From contig NC_088344.1 of the NCBI RefSeq assembly GCF_036884655.1, positions 33,065,001 through 33,129,000 of the forward strand: a DNA stretch of 64,000 nt, given 5' to 3'. This document shows, one piece after another, positions 1 through 21,644 of the stretch; the stretch's first letter is position 1, and each line of letters opens with the position of its first letter. The translations under genes were made by a program, and so were the position numbers. The notes beneath the pieces are model-generated. The model saw only the letters and a list, made by a program, of their open reading frames with translations. It was not told the origin of the DNA and did not search any database. The DNA comes from Musa acuminata AAA Group. Taxonomy: Eukaryota > Streptophyta > Magnoliopsida > Zingiberales > Musaceae.

Positions 1-194
1 AGGAGCAAACCATGCCTTATGTAAACAATCATTTCTTTTATTTTGATAATCTATCGAATGGTCATAAAGCAACTTCTGATATTTCATTCTTTGCAACAAT
101 CTACTAACAGAATCAGACTCATTCCTCGTTGGAAGAATAAGTAGAAGCATGTGACTACGAAATCCAATTGCAATTGGGTGAGAATCTAGATTAC
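1..194 (-). other. First intron (part) of the AHL gene
   Basis: This stretch follows the donor GT at 194/193 and is AT-rich. Its translation in the AHL frame no longer resembles the family. The acceptor and the PPC-domain exons lie outside the window. Confidence 0.6.
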
Positions 195-582
195 CCAGAG
201 CTTCTAACTGCTTTTTCTTGCTTGAACCCGGTGGACGGCCTCTCGCTTTCTTCACGCCCTCTGCCGCAGCTGTTGCTGCGGCATTAGCAGCAGCAGAGAA
301 CGCTCCAGTGGTCGGAGGAGCTGAAGGACCTGCGGACACTGGGTTCACCGCAAGGATCACTTTACCATCAGGACCATACTTCCTTGGCCGGCCACGCTTC
401 CTCTTGAATGGCTCTCCGGTGCCAGCACCAGCACCGACGCTGCCGTTGCTGCCACCGCCCGCTCCTTGGTACTGTGAGGGAACACTACCACCGCCCAGCG
501 GCACAGATTCATATGCCGCAATCCCGTTCGAGCCGTCGACAACCTTTATATTGAACACAGGAGGCTGAAACCTTGCTTCCAT
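195..582 (-). CDS. AT-hook motif nuclear-localized (AHL) protein, two AT-hooks, first coding exon only (partial)
   Basis: The start codon is the complement of 580-582. The frame is open for 129 codons plus one base to a donor at 194/193 (CTGG|GTAAT read on the minus strand). The product has a Gly/Ala-rich N-terminus, a first AT-hook with an extended basic patch at residues ~61-73 (KRKRGRPRKYGPDG), and a second AT-hook at ~111-120 (KKARGRPPGS) followed by KKKQLEALG. This is the usual run-in to the PPC/DUF296 domain, which must lie beyond the left edge. AHL proteins bind AT-rich minor grooves and multimerise through the PPC domain to regulate chromatin and transcription. Two hooks of this kind fit the intron-containing multi-hook AHL class. 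Reading past the donor stays open to the edge but loses similarity (GNLDSHPIAIG), so I treat 1-194 as intron. The family call is firm; the exact member is not. Confidence 0.88.
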
Positions 583-1000
583 GGATCCACACGCTTGATG
601 TGTTACCACTGTTACAATCCCAACCGTAGACGACGAAGAGAGATCACTGCTTGCCGCCAAAAACGATAAAAGAAAAAACAGATTTTTATGATGCCCTTCT
701 AATCAAAAAACTCGAATTTACACTATATTATAAATTTCAGGTATTAAAAGGTCGAATTTTAATCAATTCTTTTTCCTAAAAAGAAAAGAAAAGAAAACAA
801 CAAAATCGTAGTTTTATACTTCGAATATCTAATTAAAAAGATACAAAATATAATTAACAAGAGGAAGCCGATAAGAACCCTAAACCAAAGGCTCAAAACC
901 ACTTACCGGACCAGTAGACGGCCGGGTATGAAAGAAAAGGCCGGCTTTAGGTAAGAGAAAATACAAATCCCGACCCCTAATGTCAGGTAATTAGAAAAGA
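583..1000 (-). promoter_or_regulatory. Upstream leader of the AHL gene, possible 5'UTR intron
   Basis: No coding signal is seen. On the minus strand a strong donor (CCGG|GTAAGT-like, near 904-908) and a possible acceptor near 640-650 would give a leader intron of roughly 260 bases, a common arrangement for multi-hook AHL genes. This is inferred from splice signals only. Confidence 0.35.
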
Positions 1001-1750
1001 AATTAAAATATAAATTACGAGATCCGGTGGGCCGAATCCACGCAAAAATCCTCTTTGGTACGAAATGGGAGGACCGGGGAAGGCGAAGAAGAAAGCACCT
1101 GCGGTGCGAGGTGAAAACCCTAGAAAACCTTGCGGAAGAATCCCCGCTACGGAGAAAGACGACAAATTTGTGGGCGGAGTGGAGAATTTAGAATTCTCCC
1201 TTTTGATTTCACATACAAACCACTGTGCTTCACTGGAAAAATTTGTATTTATTATACATGCGTTTTTACAAAAGGCAAGTAAGAAAACCCCCAAATCGCT
1301 TTCCAAAAATTAGTAATATGGCATATAAACGGACACTCACTCCCCTCCCTTTGGTATCAATTTTTTTGTAGTATTATTGGTGGATTTATTTTTCAAATAT
1401 ATATATTAATTAATTCCAATACACGATTTATTACCTTATTATATATTGTTATTCTAAGATATTCAAAAATATCTTAACCAAGATATTCTAATTTTTATAT
1501 TTGGTAAATTAACCAAATATTTTATATTTGGTAAATTAACCAAGATATTCAAAAATATCACAAGGATAATATATGACTTTGATTTTTTAAAAATATGTTA
1601 TTTGAATCCGTAATTATTACATGCTATATATTGTTATTACGAGATCTCCCTCAAAATAAAAATAAATCAGTAAAACGTTTTATATATGGTAAATAACCAT
1701 GATATTCGCAAATAGCGCATGGGAAAAATTTATATCAGACTCTTTTTTTA
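1001..1750. other. Intergenic, AT-rich, no gene seen
   Basis: Short open frames near 983-1313 on both strands have no recognisable domain. From about 1350 the sequence is AT-rich. A short motif (TTTGGTAAATTAACCAA-type) recurs around 1500-1550. Confidence 0.5.
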
Positions 1751-1774
1751 CAAACAAATAACTCGGATTATTTT

Positions 1775-2101
<327 letters not shown>

Positions 2102-2369
2102 TTCTATTTTGATATGTTATAATTTTTTTATCATTATAATAAACATAATTTAATTGAGTTAAATATAATTAAAACATACCAAAAATCATTTGATATATCA
2201 TATTATTATACAAATAGGTATTTATAATAATTTAAGAATAATATTGCTCAAATAAAAATTTAAAATAACTTATTACAAGTATTTTAGATATCATAATAAA
2301 AATATAATAATATAATTAAAAAATATTTCATATGATATAAATAAACTCATAACCTCAATCAAACCAATT

Positions 2370-2379
2370 ATATATATAC

Positions 2380-2440
<61 letters not shown>

Positions 2441-2477
2441 CATACATATATATATACATACATATATATATACATAC

Positions 2478-2563
<86 letters not shown>

Positions 2564-2570
2564 GTATATA

Positions 2571-2602
<32 letters not shown>

Positions 2603-2614
2603 CATATATATATA
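2370..2614. repeat. Imperfect TA/TACA microsatellite
   Basis: About 245 bases of TATA interspersed with CATA/CATACATA units. It is probably a decayed counterpart of the 2.0-kb tract. Confidence 0.92.
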
Positions 2615-3500
2615 ACCTTTGATATTTCTATGTTTTTTCTCAAAAAGCACCTTGTTTTTTTTTTATAGTGTTTTAAACTTTTAAATTTGGATTAATTTTT
2701 AAAAATATCAAAATTTGGGTTTTTTCTATGTTGGTAGCTCTCATTTTTATTTTTCTTGATCATTATATTATTTTTCAATATCCTAAAATACCTTCAACTG
2801 ACAAACCAAAAAATGTTAAGAGTCATAGTGATTTTATATGCGTGGCAAAATCACTAGAAATTCCAATATGAATAAGAGACCTTATTAAAAAATATAAGTT
2901 AGTGCATAGTATATTATTGAATTTTTTGTTTCTTAGCTGTAAATTTTTTTGTATAGGATTATAATATTTTTGTGAATGTGTAAAGGATATCATAACCTTA
3001 TTCAAAAATATTATAACCAGTATGATTTATGTTAAGTATGGGAAATCTTTTTCATTAGATATAGTAATGTGGGGCAACAAAAATAAAAAAAAGGAAAGAG
3101 AATTTGTCATTTCAATTTCACCCTTTCAAATGTAGGAGTTTCTCACTCCTATTCTTCAATCTTTTTCACTTTTTTTTTGGGGTCTTTTTCTTAATTTGTT
3201 TTGCACCAAATTTTAAACCCATTCGAATAAAATGTTTAATTAAAATGAAATTTGTTAAAAAAAGATAAATTTGAGAAATAAAATTTAAAATTCAAAGTTA
3301 AAAGTATTTTAAAATAAATATTTTTAAACAATATTTTTGGATAATATATTTTTTAACAGAACTAAGCATTTTTTTTTCACTCTCATATATATTATGCTAA
3401 AGATATTTTTGGCTTCATTGGATTCCTATTCTATCGGACCCAAGAATCCGACCCGCTAACACCAATACCCAAACCACGAAAGTGACAGACGCGTCCAAAT
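2615..3500. other. AT-rich intergenic sequence
   Basis: No coding signal, RNA gene or transposon end was recognised. It has poly-A/poly-T runs and general A+T richness. Confidence 0.5.
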
Positions 3501-3912
3501 CAAGATGGATCAGGCACATTCCTGGGGGACACGTGTATGGACAGAATCGAGTTGCACCAAAACTTTTCAAGAGGTTCTGATAAGCATCCAGTCCTTGTCG
3601 ATGGCCCTATTGTGAATAGTTCCCAATACCTGGGGTTTTCCCGAAGATTAGGAGCCAAGGGTTTAGTGGCGAGACTCGGTAAGTGATTTCTGAATCACCT
3701 GTCCCTGTTCAGACACCAACTTGTAAATTTCGTCTTCTTATTGGATGCCTTACGGATGGTCCAATTGCCGAAACCAATGGTAAGGCATCGTTCTCTGGTT
3801 TGAGATTTGACCAAGAGACAATAGTTAGAATCGTTGTTATGATATGATCCTCGTCAGTATAATAGGAGAGGCGACGGAGAGAACGAGAGGGAGAGAGAGA
3901 GAGTGAGGAAGA
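3501..3912 (+). promoter_or_regulatory. Putative promoter and 5' leader of the PFP-alpha gene
   Basis: A G-box/ABRE core (CACGTG, 3530-3535) sits in the palindrome ACACGTGT about 380 bases before the start codon. A purine-rich GA leader (about 3868-3910) runs into the ATG. TSS and TATA box are not resolved; a TATAATA-like stretch lies near 3857. Confidence 0.4.
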
Positions 3913-12347
<8,435 letters not shown>

Positions 12348-13490
12348 ACACCCCTCTGAAACAACCATTCTCACTGGAAGATCTTACCAGGCTGCATGTT
12401 TCCTTTTCCCTCTCCTTAATCAGCTTTTCCAAACTCCTAAGGTTTATTAGGAAGTACCTGAGAGTGATTTGACTTTCTAATGTTTCTATCTCTTTTTCCA
12501 TTGTATCCACCAATTTTGACCATATGTCGCCACTCATGAGCCCACACTTACATATCTGCTGGGAGCGGAATAAAAGAACAAACAATTTGGTTCATTGAGA
12601 TAAAATGGAACCGATATTGCCTTTACATGCTGAGAAGATGCATAATAAGTGCATCCGTTTCATGAATGAGCGGCTGTGCTCTGTAGCCTTGGATACGTGG
12701 AATGGTGTTTGAGGCTTGAGGGAGGGATATTATGGAGTTTGAGCGACGAAGCACCTGACGTAATTCTTTGATGCCTCCATTTTCATCTTTTATTAAGCCT
12801 CATTAGTCCCTATATTAGCTGGAGGAACAAAGATTGATTTGGGAATTAGTTGTACAGTCACTAATAAATTGCCAATCAAGTGTAAAAAAATAATCTAGGA
12901 GAGTTTTTTTTGGGTTTTAATAAGACTATAACTTATTATGCTACCATTTCCCATCTCTCGACTCATCTAGCAACTAAAAAGCTATTGGTCAGATTCACAT
13001 AGACTTCCAAACTCTGCTCATCTTGCCTCATTATAATATTACAACTCTAGCAAAGCCTTGCACCATTTTTTTGTTAGATCATACACGTCTTGGGGGGAAA
13101 CCGCTATAACGACTTTCTTATGTGTCACCCGTTTTATCGGCACAATTTCTTAAGCCCTAAGTTCCCAAATCACAGGCCTTATGGATTAAGAAAACTCCCA
13201 AATTTGACCTATACAAACTATGATGGACGCATCGACCCAAAAATAGTACCATCCGGTGCACAAGATTTCCAACCTCCATAGTGGACGAGGACATCGATTG
13301 ATATTATACAATCTTAAATCTGAAAATAATTTAACCCCGCAGTGTGACAAACCGAGACGTCGATTCTTGATCATACAAGATGTGAGTCAAGATCCGTCCT
13401 CACACGAATTTTAAAGATTGATATAATCGATTAATTTAATTCGGTCGTTAATCGAGTCAAACCATATCAAAAGGTCCTTTCCCGTCCGAT
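12348..13490. other. 3' region of PFP-alpha and spacer before the CCC gene
   Basis: A possible polyadenylation signal (AATAAA) lies near 12570. No gene is seen. The region ends as the sequence becomes GC-rich near 13.5 kb. Confidence 0.5.
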
Positions 13491-13499
13491 TAATCGTCC

Positions 13500-13874
13500 A
13501 CCGCCATCTGAATCGGTCCAGACGGGTCCGGTCAGGTTCTTGAGGGAACCGCGTCGGCGTTTCTTTAGGATGCTGCTCTAAGACGCGCATCCGCACACGG
13601 GTCTCCGTAAGTCCAATTCCTCTCTCCTCTTCCGGCTCCCGTTCCCGAGTTCCCCCGCCCCCCACCGACTCAGCGAGGGCTCGGTCCTTTCCCGCCGGGA
13701 CTCCGCCCGATCCTCGCCACGAGGCCGCCGACAAAGAGAGCGGCGGCACTGGGGTTCCCGGGATCTGAATAACGGGGAAGAAGCGGAAGGCGTGCTCGCT
13801 AGTGGCGGCGGAGATCCGAGGAGGAATTCCGAGGCAGAGGGAGGGGCGTCGGCGATCTTCTGGTGGTTTCAACA
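13500..13874 (+). other. Probable 5'UTR exon of the cation-chloride cotransporter gene
   Basis: A GC-rich block with CT- and GA-rich stretches ends in a strong donor (AACA|GTGAGT, GT at 13875-13876). A matching acceptor (GCCACAG, ending 16495) lies 32 bases before the CCC start codon. This implies a leader intron of about 2.6 kb. The 5' boundary is a guess. The 153-codon antisense frame here has no recognisable domain. Confidence 0.5.
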
Positions 13875-16495
13875 GTGAGTCTTCTTTCTCTTCCCTTTTC
13901 TTGGTTTTCTTTTGGTTCTTTCTTCACCGGGAAGAAGAAATGAAGGCGAAGCTTGATACCCATTTTCTTTTCTTTTAATATAAAGAATCTCGTGCCGTCA
14001 GATGTCGATCCAGATCCGGACCGGCTGATCTTGTTGAGCTAACCTAAACCCCAAATCCTCCGGGATATCCAATGAAGGACCAACTGTTTAAAGAATATGC
14101 AAGAACATGATACTGTCTGAAGAAAGATCTTGCGTCTCACGAAGGAAGTCTAACAATCTAAATTTACGAATGAGGTAGTAAAAATGGAACACCTAGGACA
14201 TTAAAGGTCTCATAGGTCTAAAGAATAATCACCTAGCTAGGATTTTCTTATTATTATTCCACTAATCAAGATGACACTCATGGTAAGCTACCAAACATGT
14301 TTGAACGTTTTATCTGTACATTATGTTATTTATAATGTTTTGTTCCATGCTTTATGGAGCTATTTTATGTAATATTTCCATATTCTTGATTGTTAAGATT
14401 TTGGTAGCAGTTTCTAGTTTTAATGACTTAGTACCTACAGTTTATAGCTATTTGTGTATATATTTTTAAAGAACCTCTTGGAAGTCATGGACCATTGTGG
14501 GTGATAGGTGGAGGATAATGGTTCTAAACAAGCTGAGTCATAGAATATATGCAATCACGTAAGTATGGCATGCATACTAAATTGCAAATTGAGAATTGAG
14601 TAATCTATAAGCTGTAGCTATTCTTTCTCTTGCCTCTTCCTTGGTCAGGTCAAATAGTCAGGAAAGAGCTTGGCCTGACCCATCGAGAAAGTGCAGGTCA
14701 GCTCTGCTTGTGAGATAGTATTAGTGTGAGCTCCAAAAGATGTTAATTATAAATAAGAAGATTGAGCTAAATATCCCTTTTCACCTACTGGTATGTCCGA
14801 GGGAGATTAAGCCCTCAAAATATAAAACAGCTACCAAGAGAAATGACTGGGCTTGGGGTCGAAAGGCAAAAGCATGATATGGTTGAAAAGTTTATACTGT
14901 TACTTTATTTTCTTTATTGTAGTGGTAACTTTTGCTTATTGTCAATGGAAGTATGACTAGGTGCACACTTAATGGGCATTTTTGCTCTGTTGTTTCAATC
15001 TAGTTCATTTTTTATTGGACACTAAGGCATTGTCCCTTCTATTGATCACTTATGCCATAACAGACAACAAAACTCTTTGAAATTTAAGTTTTTCAGAGTC
15101 TACTTCTGCAACAAACAAATACTTCAATTGTAACTCTCACTGTTTCACAGGAGTCATGTTTAGCCCGATTTAACTTCAGAGCAAGTAGCCCTAGTCTCTG
15201 AGAGGCCTTAATGCCTTAGCGTGGGTAGAATGATCGGTAAATTTATTCTATAACATGTTTTGTTGTACTCGTGCTACATATCCTCCGGTACGAGTTGCCC
15301 CCACATGTGTGCTATCATGCTCTGGACAGAGTCATGTTGCTAAAAACTATACTAGTATTTACATGGCCAAGACTAAATATGCAACAACTCAGAAGCATGA
15401 AGGTGCAATCGGATGCAATTGGTGATTTGAATTAAAAAAGGGCAATCGGACTGTTTAATATCAGTGGGTATGTATTAGTTTGTCTGGTATTTTAAACCAT
15501 TCTTTCATTGTTTTTGAAAATGTCTTTATTAGCCAAGGTATAGCAAAATCTTAGTTGTCTTACCTGATGCCCACCAAAGAGTGTAGAAAATATTTATATG
15601 TCCATGCAAAGCACCTTCTTTTCCAAGTCTTTCTTTTGTTTTTTTTTTCCGCCAGTAGGATATAACATACGATTAATATCTGTGTAAATGTTTTTTTTTT
15701 GTCTTTTTTTTTATTTATTTTTTCGGTCTCTAGGAGGACTACCTTATTTGTTTAGAGAACAAGAAAATATATAAAGCGTTTAACGAGTTAGTGAAAATTT
15801 AATATTCTAAATTTATTTCATATATCTTTTGTTTTACATTGACATATTTATCGATTATGTTTTAGCATTTTCCAAATCATGCATTTGGATAATTTGGTTA
15901 TATCCAAATCATACTTCATTACTCGAGTGACTCAATAGATCGAATAACTCCTCCATGAGGTGGGTAAAAAAATTCAAAGAAAAGAGCAATTTCAAAATGA
16001 AATTCAAAACAAACCTCTGATTTTCCAAGATGAATGTCTTTGCACTATTATTCTATGTTATACACATGCATTCATTTAGGTTAAGAAAATATTATGCTGT
16101 AAAGAAAATAGCATGCATATGATTTCACAGATGCATTCCTTTCATATGCTATAGCCTTTTGAAAAGGTGAATAAGGTCAGTATAGCCTTTCATATGCTAT
16201 AGCCCTCTGATAAGGTGATGCATCAAGATTGAGCCTCAGTGCATCTCATGCCTTTGTTTGCCTCAGGCAGGACTTTGATAATGTAGCTACAATGCACATT
16301 CGACAGGTCTCCAATAGGAGCTGCATGGCATCGGGTGGGTGACAGATGGGTGGCATGGGACTGCTGAATTCTTGATTTTGACGTGGTGTTATATTTCACT
16401 GCAATGCATGTCTCTTTGTGCTTACTAAAAATAATTACAATTTGTTGCTGATATGAATAGGTTTCAATTATCCTGATTCTGTTGATGTGCCACAG
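13875..16495 (+). other. Probable 5'UTR intron of the CCC gene
   Basis: The intron is inferred from donor 13875 and acceptor 16494-16495. It is AT-rich without coding signal. Near 16138 and 16186 a stretch of about 35 bases starting CCTTTCATATGCTATAGCC is repeated with a 48-base period. Confidence 0.45.
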
Positions 16496-16527
16496 GATTT
16501 GATAAACTATCAATAAATTAGTTGACC

Positions 16528-19500
16528 ATGGACAATGGTGAAATCGAGAGTGCAGATGAGGAAATGCCTTCACATGGTGGACGGCAGTACAGGCCGGTGG
16601 TTTCCCATGAACAATCCATTGTCCAAATGACTTCCATGGAGTCTGGACCTCCTACTGAGATGCCAAAACAGTGAGTTCCTTATTTGAATTTTTTTTAAAA
16701 TATTTTTTACATTATTTGAGTCTCTTGTTTCATGTAAGTATTAGTTTTCATGATCTTTTGTTTCGGTTGGTTATGTATTATTCTTTCTTTTATTTGCTTG
16801 AAACTGTAAAAAGAGTTCTATTTTTATCAGTTCTCTACATAATATGGGAACACAGTCTATCAAGGTGCATGTTATTGTGGGAGCAGCAAGAGTTCTGGTC
16901 TCCATAGGATAAGGGGCAATGCATGTCAGCTGCATGAATTTTCATAATTTTGAACTTGTCACACTTCTATACTAGAGGAAATATTAGTAATGATGCCTGC
17001 ATCTCTAAGCTCTCTTGGTTCAGGAATGAACACGTGCCTGTTGCATTTATGCTTAAAGAAGAATTTCATTACTAAGATCAATTTTGGTTGGCATCCATTT
17101 AAAAGGATATTATTAAATTTTCGTAAAACTTCAATCTAGAGTTCTATTAGGATTAACACTTGATTGTTGAGGTTTTGCTTGGCTCATAACTTGGCTCGGT
17201 CCTCCAATTCCACCAATCAAGTGAATGCAAGTGTGACTTTTACGGTGCTAACAGGGTACTTCTATATGAGTTCTTCTATTCCTTTTATTTGCTATATGGT
17301 TCTGTCTGAAATTTCTATTCCTTGTCTCAAATACAGGATTTTCTTACTATTTCAGGTATACTAATATAATTGATTAAATATGGCTTTTAAATTTATATAT
17401 TGGAATTTTTAAAAGAAAATGTTCTACAATGTATTTACCTTTTCTTTTGCTGTTTATTTTCCTAGCATCACTTATTTTGTTATACTACTTTACTGGCACA
17501 AGACTGACAAAATAACAATTTTTTTATATTTATTGTAGGAAAATTAGGATTCCGTCACAATCAGAGAATGTTCCCAATCCAATGGAGGGACCTTCTAATG
17601 GCCATGATGAATTGAATAACTCTCAGAGGGAATCAAAATTGGAATTATTTGGTTTTGATTCTCTTGTTAACAAATTGGGACTCAAAAGGTAAGTGATCAT
17701 TTTTTCATCTTTAATTCTTTACTTTTTTCATTCAATTTTTAGTTTTTTCTTTCATTTCTTTCATGGCCGGTGAAATTGTGTAATTCATGCTCTTCTTAAA
17801 CTCATAATGAGATGTGTTTCTTTGGTCTGTTGGTTGAAGTCATATTATAGTCCGATACTTATATTATATATTTGTTGAGGTTTAAGTCACGGAAAAGTCA
17901 CTATGTTGGCTCTCCCCAGAACCGTACTGGTTATGTGCTCGACAAGTATGTATTGGTTGCTATGACACCAACACAGACTTCAAATAGATACTTAAGTAGT
18001 AGTTCAACTTCAGTATCTAGATAATATACTATGATACTGGCATACCACGACCCAGTTTGGCCAGTATGGTACAGTTGGTTTAATGTAAAAAGATACAGTC
18101 TGGATATCTTTTCTTCAATTTTTAATTAATTGAATCATTACAGTATGACAGGAGAACAGATCCCAACACCCTCAAGTCCAAGGGATGGTGAGGACATTTC
18201 CATTACTATTGGGAGCCCAAAGGTACATTTGCTGGGTTTTTGGTTACAGCTACTCTGTATTTGTTTTTGTTTAGTTGAAAAACTTTATCAACTTGCTTGC
18301 AGAAGTTACACATGCATGAAATGTTGATAACTTCCTATCACCTCCTCATGCATTTTCCAACTTATACTCTATGCTTTGCCTCATTACCAATATATAGAAA
18401 TCTGGATCAGCCTTAATAAACATATAGAGTTAATCTTAGAGCATTGATTAGGGTACCCTATATATGGAGTTAAATTCTTCTGTGATGTTATTTCATTGTT
18501 ATCTTAGTAATTTTTTTTCTCTTACTTCAAATGTAAAACATAAGAATATATAGAGGCAATAATTCAACTACTGTGATGATGTGAATGCAAAAAAACTCTA
18601 GTTGTGTGCATGGTTTGCCTTATCGGTCTATATCGGTGTATCGACCAACCATCGGTCTGGTACATATCAATGTACCGACACATTGTCACGAACGGTCGTT
18701 GCGCACCCGCAACAACTTCGTTCAACGAATCGTTCATCGCTGTTGCATGCTTGTACAGAGACATGGCAGCATATTTTACGTTGGTTTTGTGTGTTTTTGT
18801 TTAGAAAATGTAAGCAACGACAATTCGCAGCGCTGCAGTGCAACCGCTCGCCGCGCCGGGCCAAACTGCCCCAAAATGGTTTCGTTTTCGCGGGCCACGA
18901 CTTGTTTCTGCAGACCGCAATTGCACGTAAAACGTCAGCCATCTTAGCACCCTAGAACCCCCCGGGTGGCACAGGGCTGGTTGGGGCTTCGGTATAGTGT
19001 CGGGCGTTGAACAATTTTCATAAGTTCGTACGTTAACTTGACAGAAATTTGCCTTCGCGCTCGATACCCGATGAGCAGTTGTTTGCGGACTTGCAACTGT
19101 TCGTTCTACCTTCTAAAGTCCTTGTTTTCTCCTTCCTCTCTTTTCTCTCTTCCACTTAAGGTGCTCGCTGAATTGTTTGTAAAACTTTCCTCTTTGTGGG
19201 ACGTCGGGACTTGTCTGTCGCTTGTTTTCAAACTAATCAACTTTTTGTTTCGCGGGTCCTTCGGGACTTATACGAGGTTGCAACTAGGCTGACCCTTTGC
19301 GGATGCATATGTTACAAGGTCGCCTCATGACTTCGGCAATCCCAATGAAGTCCGAGGAGTTGGCGTAAGGGTGCTTCACGACTTAGGTAACTCTAGCTAA
19401 GTCTGTGACTTTGCCGTAAGGGTGCCTCACGACTTAGATAATTCCAGTTAAGTCCGTGACAACACGGTATGGTGGGATGTACCAATAGACTGGTATTTAC

Positions 19501-21607
19501 CACCCATACTAATCCCCTATTCGATCGGTATGTATCGAGCGGTACATTGTGGTATGGTGAACCTTAGTTGTGTGGTATTTATATTTGTTATAGTAGAAGA
19601 TCTCTTTTCATAAATTTTCATGTTATTTTCGGTAAGAATACTTGCAATATCCAAGTTGTGATTTAGTTGTCTATTTGGATAAGTTCAGGCTTATCTAGTC
19701 AAAAGTTGAATCTAGAGTATAGAATTTCTATTTTCTGGGATAAATCGACTTAATGGCCAAACTATTGTGTTCTAATTTTGTTAACTGGAGAAATTATAAA
19801 AAGTAGTAGGACAGTTTGAAGATGATGAAGGTTAACAATGAGTGAAACTGTTATACTCTATAAATGCTGTTGTAAACTGTCTTCAATTTAATTGATTGTT
19901 CGAGGCATGGACTGCAGCTTCTCTCGGATCGGTACAAAATGGGTGGTATATACTGGTTCGAGTGTGAACCGTTCTGTGTACTGCCCCTGTTTTGATGGTC
20001 TGGTCAATCCAATAAAAAGTAAGAGAAAAAAATATTTCACATGAACACAAGCCTCTTCCTTGGACACACACCTGCAAGCCGCTGCTGTTGCCCGCATTCT
20101 GTCATCTGTTGTTGATTTTGGGTATGCTTCATCTTCTCCTTCACCTCCGTTCTCTTTCTCCTTCCTCTTCCTCCGTAACCTCCTCTTCTTCCTTCCTCTT
20201 CCTCCACTGTGTTCTCTTCTTCCTTCCTCCTTCCTCCTCTTCCTCCACCGCCATCTATTCCTTCCTTCCACGCCTCCTTTCTCTTTGAGTATTCAGTACG
20301 TATTGTTCCCTCGTCAGATCGATACACCTGGTTGGTACGAGACGACGAACCTTGGTTCAAGGAATTAGAGATCCCTGTCAAAATTGCTAGGATAGTCCTG
20401 GCTTGGTTGCCAACATCAAGAATATGTGTCCGACCTCTAAGCTTGTGCTTTTGAGTAATTTGTGATCCACTGATTTGTTTATTTTTGTGGGTCAGAGATG
20501 ATTTCATGAGCCCTTCTTAAAGTCAATCCTGTGCTCCACCTTATTCAGTTCATGTTAACGAGGCATGTAATCTTCAAGGAAAGTTGGTCTTTCTGAATGG
20601 CAGAGGATGGTTACCACAGGGATAGCCTAGTAGATTAAATTACTCTTGGCTAGGATAATCATTTACATAACAAAAACTAACTAGGGAAGACAGCTAGTAA
20701 ATTACTCTCAAACAAAAACTAGAAAAATATTTGTTTTATACAAGAAAGCTGCAAGAATTACAAATGATGGTAAGAAAATAAAATGGTTTACTAACGCAAG
20801 ACATGGTCAGAAGACTCAGAAGTCAGAACAATGATTGATTTAGAGGTAAGAAAGCTGCTAGGTGCTCTAAATGAGGTGACTTTCTTTAATTATCATAGTG
20901 CACCTTGTTTTAATAGAAAATAGGTTGAAGTCTTTCATCATGATGATGGTTATGGGAGGATATTGATACAACCAATTAGTTTCTTTACCTTTACCTAGGC
21001 CTTCTTCTTGTGATAGATTTGTCGCAGTTTTTGGATCTTGAGCAAGGAAGCAATAGCAGAAGAATCATCAAAAGCAACAATTTGAAAATTGCGATATATT
21101 GAGCATACCACCTTTTTGCATAAGTTTCTGTTGTACAGTTTTATCTCTCATTGCCAAATATTAAGGTGATTGCTTTGACTACAAGTAACATACGATTATA
21201 CTGTTACTAACATATATTTTGGACTTGATTTTTGTCTGCAGGTTGCTGGCCTTAAGTTGGGAACCATGATGGGTGTTTTTGTACCTTGTTTGCAGAACAT
21301 CCTGGGAATCATATACTATATCCGTTTTTCCTGGTGAAGTACAGCACACTTTGACTACTTATTTTTACCTTATAAAAGCTTCGTCGAAGCAAATGATTAC
21401 CATATCAATATAAAAAGGATTTCTCGGCTAATGAACCTGTGAATCCAAGTATTGGAGTAATTGTACCTTGCTAATTCAGTAATTATAATTGATTGGAAGC
21501 AGTCAAAATTTGGCTAGACTTAGGCAGGCACCGACCATCTCAGCCTAATTCATCCAGATTTATCCTATGGAGGCTGAAAGTCACCAATTCTTACACACAC
21601 ACACACA

Positions 21608-21644
<37 letters not shown>

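Noticed and set aside
1..194. Continuation of the AHL frame to the window edge
   Set aside because: Open by chance: similarity to the AHL family stops at a good GT donor and the expected PPC domain start is absent.
13411..13872. 153-codon antisense frame
   Set aside because: Arg/Pro-rich translation of a GC-rich leader with no domain; it overlaps the probable 5'UTR exon of the CCC gene.
20037..20507. Antisense Glu/Arg/Gly-rich frames
   Set aside because: They arise from a CT-rich low-complexity tract inside a transposon-like insertion.
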